In this document: positions 5,421 through 7,671 of the stretch, in pieces
Layout: each line of letters begins with the position of its first letter
How positions within the stretch are numbered: position 1 is the first letter of the stretch
Source: Bacillota bacterium
GTDB taxonomy: Bacteria > Bacillota > Limnochordia > Limnochordales > ZCTH02-B6
DNA: 7,671 bases
Direction: 5' to 3'
NCBI GenBank assembly: GCA_003387805.1
Contig: QGSR01000083.1
Coordinates: forward strand, 1 to 7,671
Notes under the pieces: model-generated
The model's input: the letters and a program-made list of their open reading frames with translations, nothing else
Database searches by the model: none
What the model was told of the DNA's origin: nothing
Program-made: the position numbers and the translations under genes

Positions 5421-7547
5421 ATGGCTTCGGAATGGATTCGCACGTACGGAAGCACCGTGGAAGAGGCCGTGGCCAAAGCCTTGAAAGAGCTCCAGGCGAC
5501 CCGGGACGAAGTGGAGGTCGTCGTGGAGCGCTCCCCGCGCGAAGGTTTTCTCGGCCTGTGGCGGTGGCAGGCAGAAGTGCGGGTGCGCAAGCTCTCGCCC
5601 CAGGAGCTGGCCGCCCGGCGGGAGCCGGCCGAGGCCGCGGCCGGCGGCGACGGAAAGGACGGCAACGCGGATTCGTCGGGCCCGCCTCCGGGCGCCCGCC
5701 CCGGGACCATTATGGTGCACGGCGGCCGGGTGTACGTCAGCCCGTCGCCGGACGACAAAGACGAGCTGGTCATCCGCCCCGGCGACAACGCGGAAGTGCG
5801 CGTGAACGGCCGGCTGCTGGACGGACCCCACATCGTGCACCCCGACGACGTCATCGAAATCCGCGCCCTGGACCGACTGCCCGAAACCATCGTCAGCGTT
5901 CAAATCTCCGACGACGAATATACCGCCTCGATGGCCGTGGACGCCCGGCCGGGCGTAAAATACCAAATCATCAACTCGCCGCCGGGCAATACCGTCACCG
6001 TGCGGGCGGAGCCCGCTGGCTCGCTGCCGCCGCAGCCGCCCTCCGTCGAGGAGCTGGAGGCCGCGCTGGCCGAAGCGGGCGTCGTGTTCGGCATCTCCCG
6101 GGAAGCCCTAGAGAACGTCGTCCGGACCGTGGCGGAAAACCCCGCCGCCGCCAAAGAGCCCCAGCCGGTGGCTTTCGGCATACCGGCCGTCCCTACCGAG
6201 GATGAGCGGGTGGAGCTGTTCTTCGACCCTGCGGTCCGCGTGCGGGCCGAGATTGACGAGGAGCGGGCGGACTTGCTGGGCCTGTTCAAGCTGTCATCGG
6301 TGGCCGAGGGCGACGTGCTGGCCGTCGTTCATCCGGGCAAGAAGGGAACGCCCGGCCGCACCGTGACGGGCCGGGACGTGCAGGTAACGGATCCGAAGCC
6401 GGCCAGCCTGAAGGTGGGCGCGGGCGCCGAGTGGCTGGAGGACGGACGCACCGTGGCCGCGACCCGCGGCGGCCGGCCCACGTACATCCGCAACACCATC
6501 GCCGTGCACCCCGAGCACCGCGTGGCCGGCGACGTCGACCCGGCGACGGGCCACGTGGAATTCGACGGCGACGTCACCGTCACCGGCAGCGTCAACGACT
6601 CCATGCGGGTCGTTTCCAGAGGCACCGTCTCCGTCGGGTCCGCGGTGACGGGCGCCTTCGTGGAGGCTGGCGAAGGCGTGGCCATCGGCCGGGGCATCGT
6701 GGGCGCCACCGTCATCGCCGGCGCCCGCTACGCCCGTCTGTTCCAGCTCATGGGTTATTTGCAGCCGCTGGCCGTCGACCTGCAGGAACTGGTCAAGACG
6801 GCGGCCCGGCGCAAGAGCGCGGCGGCGTCGGCCGGCAGCGGCGGGCCGCCGGGCCCAGCCGGGGCTCCCGCTCCCGAAGCGCTGTCCGAGCGCAGCGGCG
6901 CATACATCCGGGAACTGCTGGATCATGAGTTCGCGGGCATGGCCAAACGCGTCCGCGAGCTTTACGACACCGTGACGCAGGGCGACCTGCAAGGATTCGA
7001 AGAAGGCGCGCTGGACCCGGACGTCATGCAGCTGACCGAGGGGCTGTACGACCTGGTGACGTCCACGGGCCCGCTGACCCGGGACCAAATCGCGGATCTC
7101 GTGCGGTTCAAGCAGCAGCTGGACGCGCTGATTCAGGAATTTCACGACCAGCCCAAAGAACTGTTCGACGTCAGCGCGGGGTTCGTCCACAATGCCAGAG
7201 TGCTGGCCGCGGGCCGCATCGTCCTCCGCACCGGCGGGTGCGCCTACTCCCGGCTGTGGGCCGGCTCCGGTGCTTCCATCGAAGCCGGCGTGTTCCGCGG
7301 CTCCACGCTGACCGTCCACGCGGGTAACGTAGCCATCCGGGAGGCCGGCAGCCGCGCCGGCGCCCCCGCCCGCATCGAAATCGTCACCGAAGGCGTGTTC
7401 CGCGCCGGCCTGGTGCACCCTGGCGTTACCGTCACCATCGGCAGCCGCAGCCATACGTTCCGCACCGAAACGTCGGACGTGCGGGTACGGCTCGTCGACG
7501 GCGAGCTGCGGGTTTTGTCGGCGGGCGCGCGCCTTTCGACGTCGTGA
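5421..7547 (+). CDS. FapA-family (DUF342) protein with N-terminal Jag-N domain
   Basis: A complete 708-residue protein. Residues 1-57 are a Jag-N domain (YGSTVEEAVAKALKEL, then E-G-F-L-G-L-W), the module also found at the start of the SpoIIIJ-associated protein Jag. A disordered Ala/Gly/Pro linker follows (about 62-95). Next is a small beta domain (96-150) of V-H-G-G-R-V-Y-V and R-V-N-G-R-L-L type, as seen at the N-terminus of many DUF342 proteins. The DUF342 body includes A-G-V-V-F-G-I (219-225), HPGKKGTPGRTVTGRD (304-319), a right-handed beta-helix-like run of short Gly/Val strands (365-435), a helical, probably coiled-coil hairpin (445-585) and a second beta-helix part (588-680) with A-G-R-I-V-L-R-T-G-G and A-R-I-E-I. 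The hairpin carries a Gly/Pro/Ala-rich insert at about 464-488. There is no signal peptide or membrane segment, so it is cytoplasmic. FapA is named for flagellar assembly or polar localisation in some bacteria, but most members are unstudied and no flagellar gene is nearby. A role in RNA or polymer binding through Jag-N is only a guess. Confidence 0.9.
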   Translation: MASEWIRTYGSTVEEAVAKALKELQATRDEVEVVVERSPREGFLGLWRWQAEVRVRKLSPQELAARREPAEAAAGGDGKDGNADSSGPPPGARPGTIMVHGGRVYVSPSPDDKDELVIRPGDNAEVRVNGRLLDGPHIVHPDDVIEIRALDRLPETIVSVQISDDEYTASMAVDARPGVKYQIINSPPGNTVTVRAEPAGSLPPQPPSVEELEAALAEAGVVFGISREALENVVRTVAENPAAAKEPQPVAFGIPAVPTEDERVELFFDPAVRVRAEIDEERADLLGLFKLSSVAEGDVLAVVHPGKKGTPGRTVTGRDVQVTDPKPASLKVGAGAEWLEDGRTVAATRGGRPTYIRNTIAVHPEHRVAGDVDPATGHVEFDGDVTVTGSVNDSMRVVSRGTVSVGSAVTGAFVEAGEGVAIGRGIVGATVIAGARYARLFQLMGYLQPLAVDLQELVKTAARRKSAAASAGSGGPPGPAGAPAPEALSERSGAYIRELLDHEFAGMAKRVRELYDTVTQGDLQGFEEGALDPDVMQLTEGLYDLVTSTGPLTRDQIADLVRFKQQLDALIQEFHDQPKELFDVSAGFVHNARVLAAGRIVLRTGGCAYSRLWAGSGASIEAGVFRGSTLTVHAGNVAIREAGSRAGAPARIEIVTEGVFRAGLVHPGVTVTIGSRSHTFRTETSDVRVRLVDGELRVLSAGARLSTS

Positions 7548-7549
7548 GC

Positions 7550-7564
7550 GGCCGGGCGCCGGCC
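7550..7564. terminator. GC hairpin after the DUF342 gene, in a convergent gap
   Basis: GGCCGG (7550-7555) pairs perfectly with CCGGCC (7559-7564) around a 3-nt loop, starting 3 nt after the stop codon. A second small hairpin (CGGGC 7566-7570 with GCCCG 7575-7579) follows directly. No T-tract is present. The 51-nt gap separates two convergent genes, so the pair may act from both sides. Confidence 0.35.
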
Positions 7565-7598
7565 CCGGGCGACGGCCCGCCGCGCGACCGGCCCGCCC

Positions 7599-7671
7599 TT
7601 ACCGCAAGCGGGCCAGAATATCGTCGATGCGGCCTTCCGCCACCGCCATCCGCTCGTCGGCGCAGCCGTAA
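7599..7671 (-). CDS. C-terminal fragment of an unidentified leftward gene
   Basis: Reading leftward from the edge, one frame ends at a TAA (plus-strand TTA at 7599-7601) after 23 sense codons. Nearly all end in G or C at the third position, as in the real genes here. The residues are Y-G-C-A-D-E-R-M-A-V-A-E-G-R-I-D-D-I-L-A-R-L-R: a Cys followed by a charged amphipathic helix. The gene body and start lie beyond the right edge. The piece is too short to assign to a family, and it could still be a chance open frame; convergent orientation and codon usage are the only support. Confidence 0.45.
   Translation of the reverse strand, partial: YGCADERMAVAEGRIDDILARLR

Noticed and set aside
6294..7454. 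A 386-codon minus-strand open frame inside the DUF342 gene
   Set aside because: The plus-strand DUF342 motifs are unambiguous; the antisense product is a low-information Gly/Ala/His/Arg sequence.

Overview
The window is GC-rich throughout and holds four complete protein genes plus a gene fragment at each edge, in alternating orientation. The gene set points to a high-GC member of the Bacillota (Symbiobacterium-, Thermaerobacter- or Limnochordia-like): a COG3199-type ATP-NAD kinase, a single-chain pyruvate carboxylase, and a Jag-N/DUF342 (FapA-family) protein. This placement is inferred from families and composition; there is no rRNA or other marker here.

Layout. Positions 1-454 (minus) are the N-terminal part of an ATP-NAD kinase-family gene that runs off the left edge through a Pro/Ala/Gly-rich stretch with long G/C runs. 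A 164-bp divergent spacer carries a good sigma-70-type promoter (558-586) for a rightward two-gene unit: a cytoplasmic DsbA/FrnE-like CPWC oxidoreductase (619-1305) and an overlapping 73-residue protein with a Cys-X6-Cys motif (1289-1510). Next comes a complete leftward pyruvate carboxylase gene, pyc (1621-5160), convergent with that unit. A second divergent spacer (5161-5420) holds a plausible pyc promoter overlapped by an imperfect inverted repeat. Then comes a complete rightward Jag-N + DUF342 protein of 708 residues (5421-7547), and finally the C-terminal 23 codons of an unidentified leftward gene (7599-7671).

How the genes relate. Pyc carboxylates pyruvate to oxaloacetate (anaplerosis, gluconeogenesis), and all catalytic residues checked are present. 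The DsbA/FrnE-like protein and the small Cys-pair protein are probably translationally coupled and may form a small thiol-redox unit. The FapA-family protein has no visible functional link to its neighbours. The genes look like mostly independent transcription units, with convergent junctions marked by GC-rich hairpins that lack T-tracts.

The most worthwhile points are the uncharacterised Cys-X6-Cys small protein, the Pro/Ala/Gly-rich insertions in three unrelated proteins, and the suspicious homopolymer-rich left edge. I see no CRISPR array, insertion sequence, tRNA, rRNA or phage gene, and no convincing evidence of a wholly new multi-gene system.
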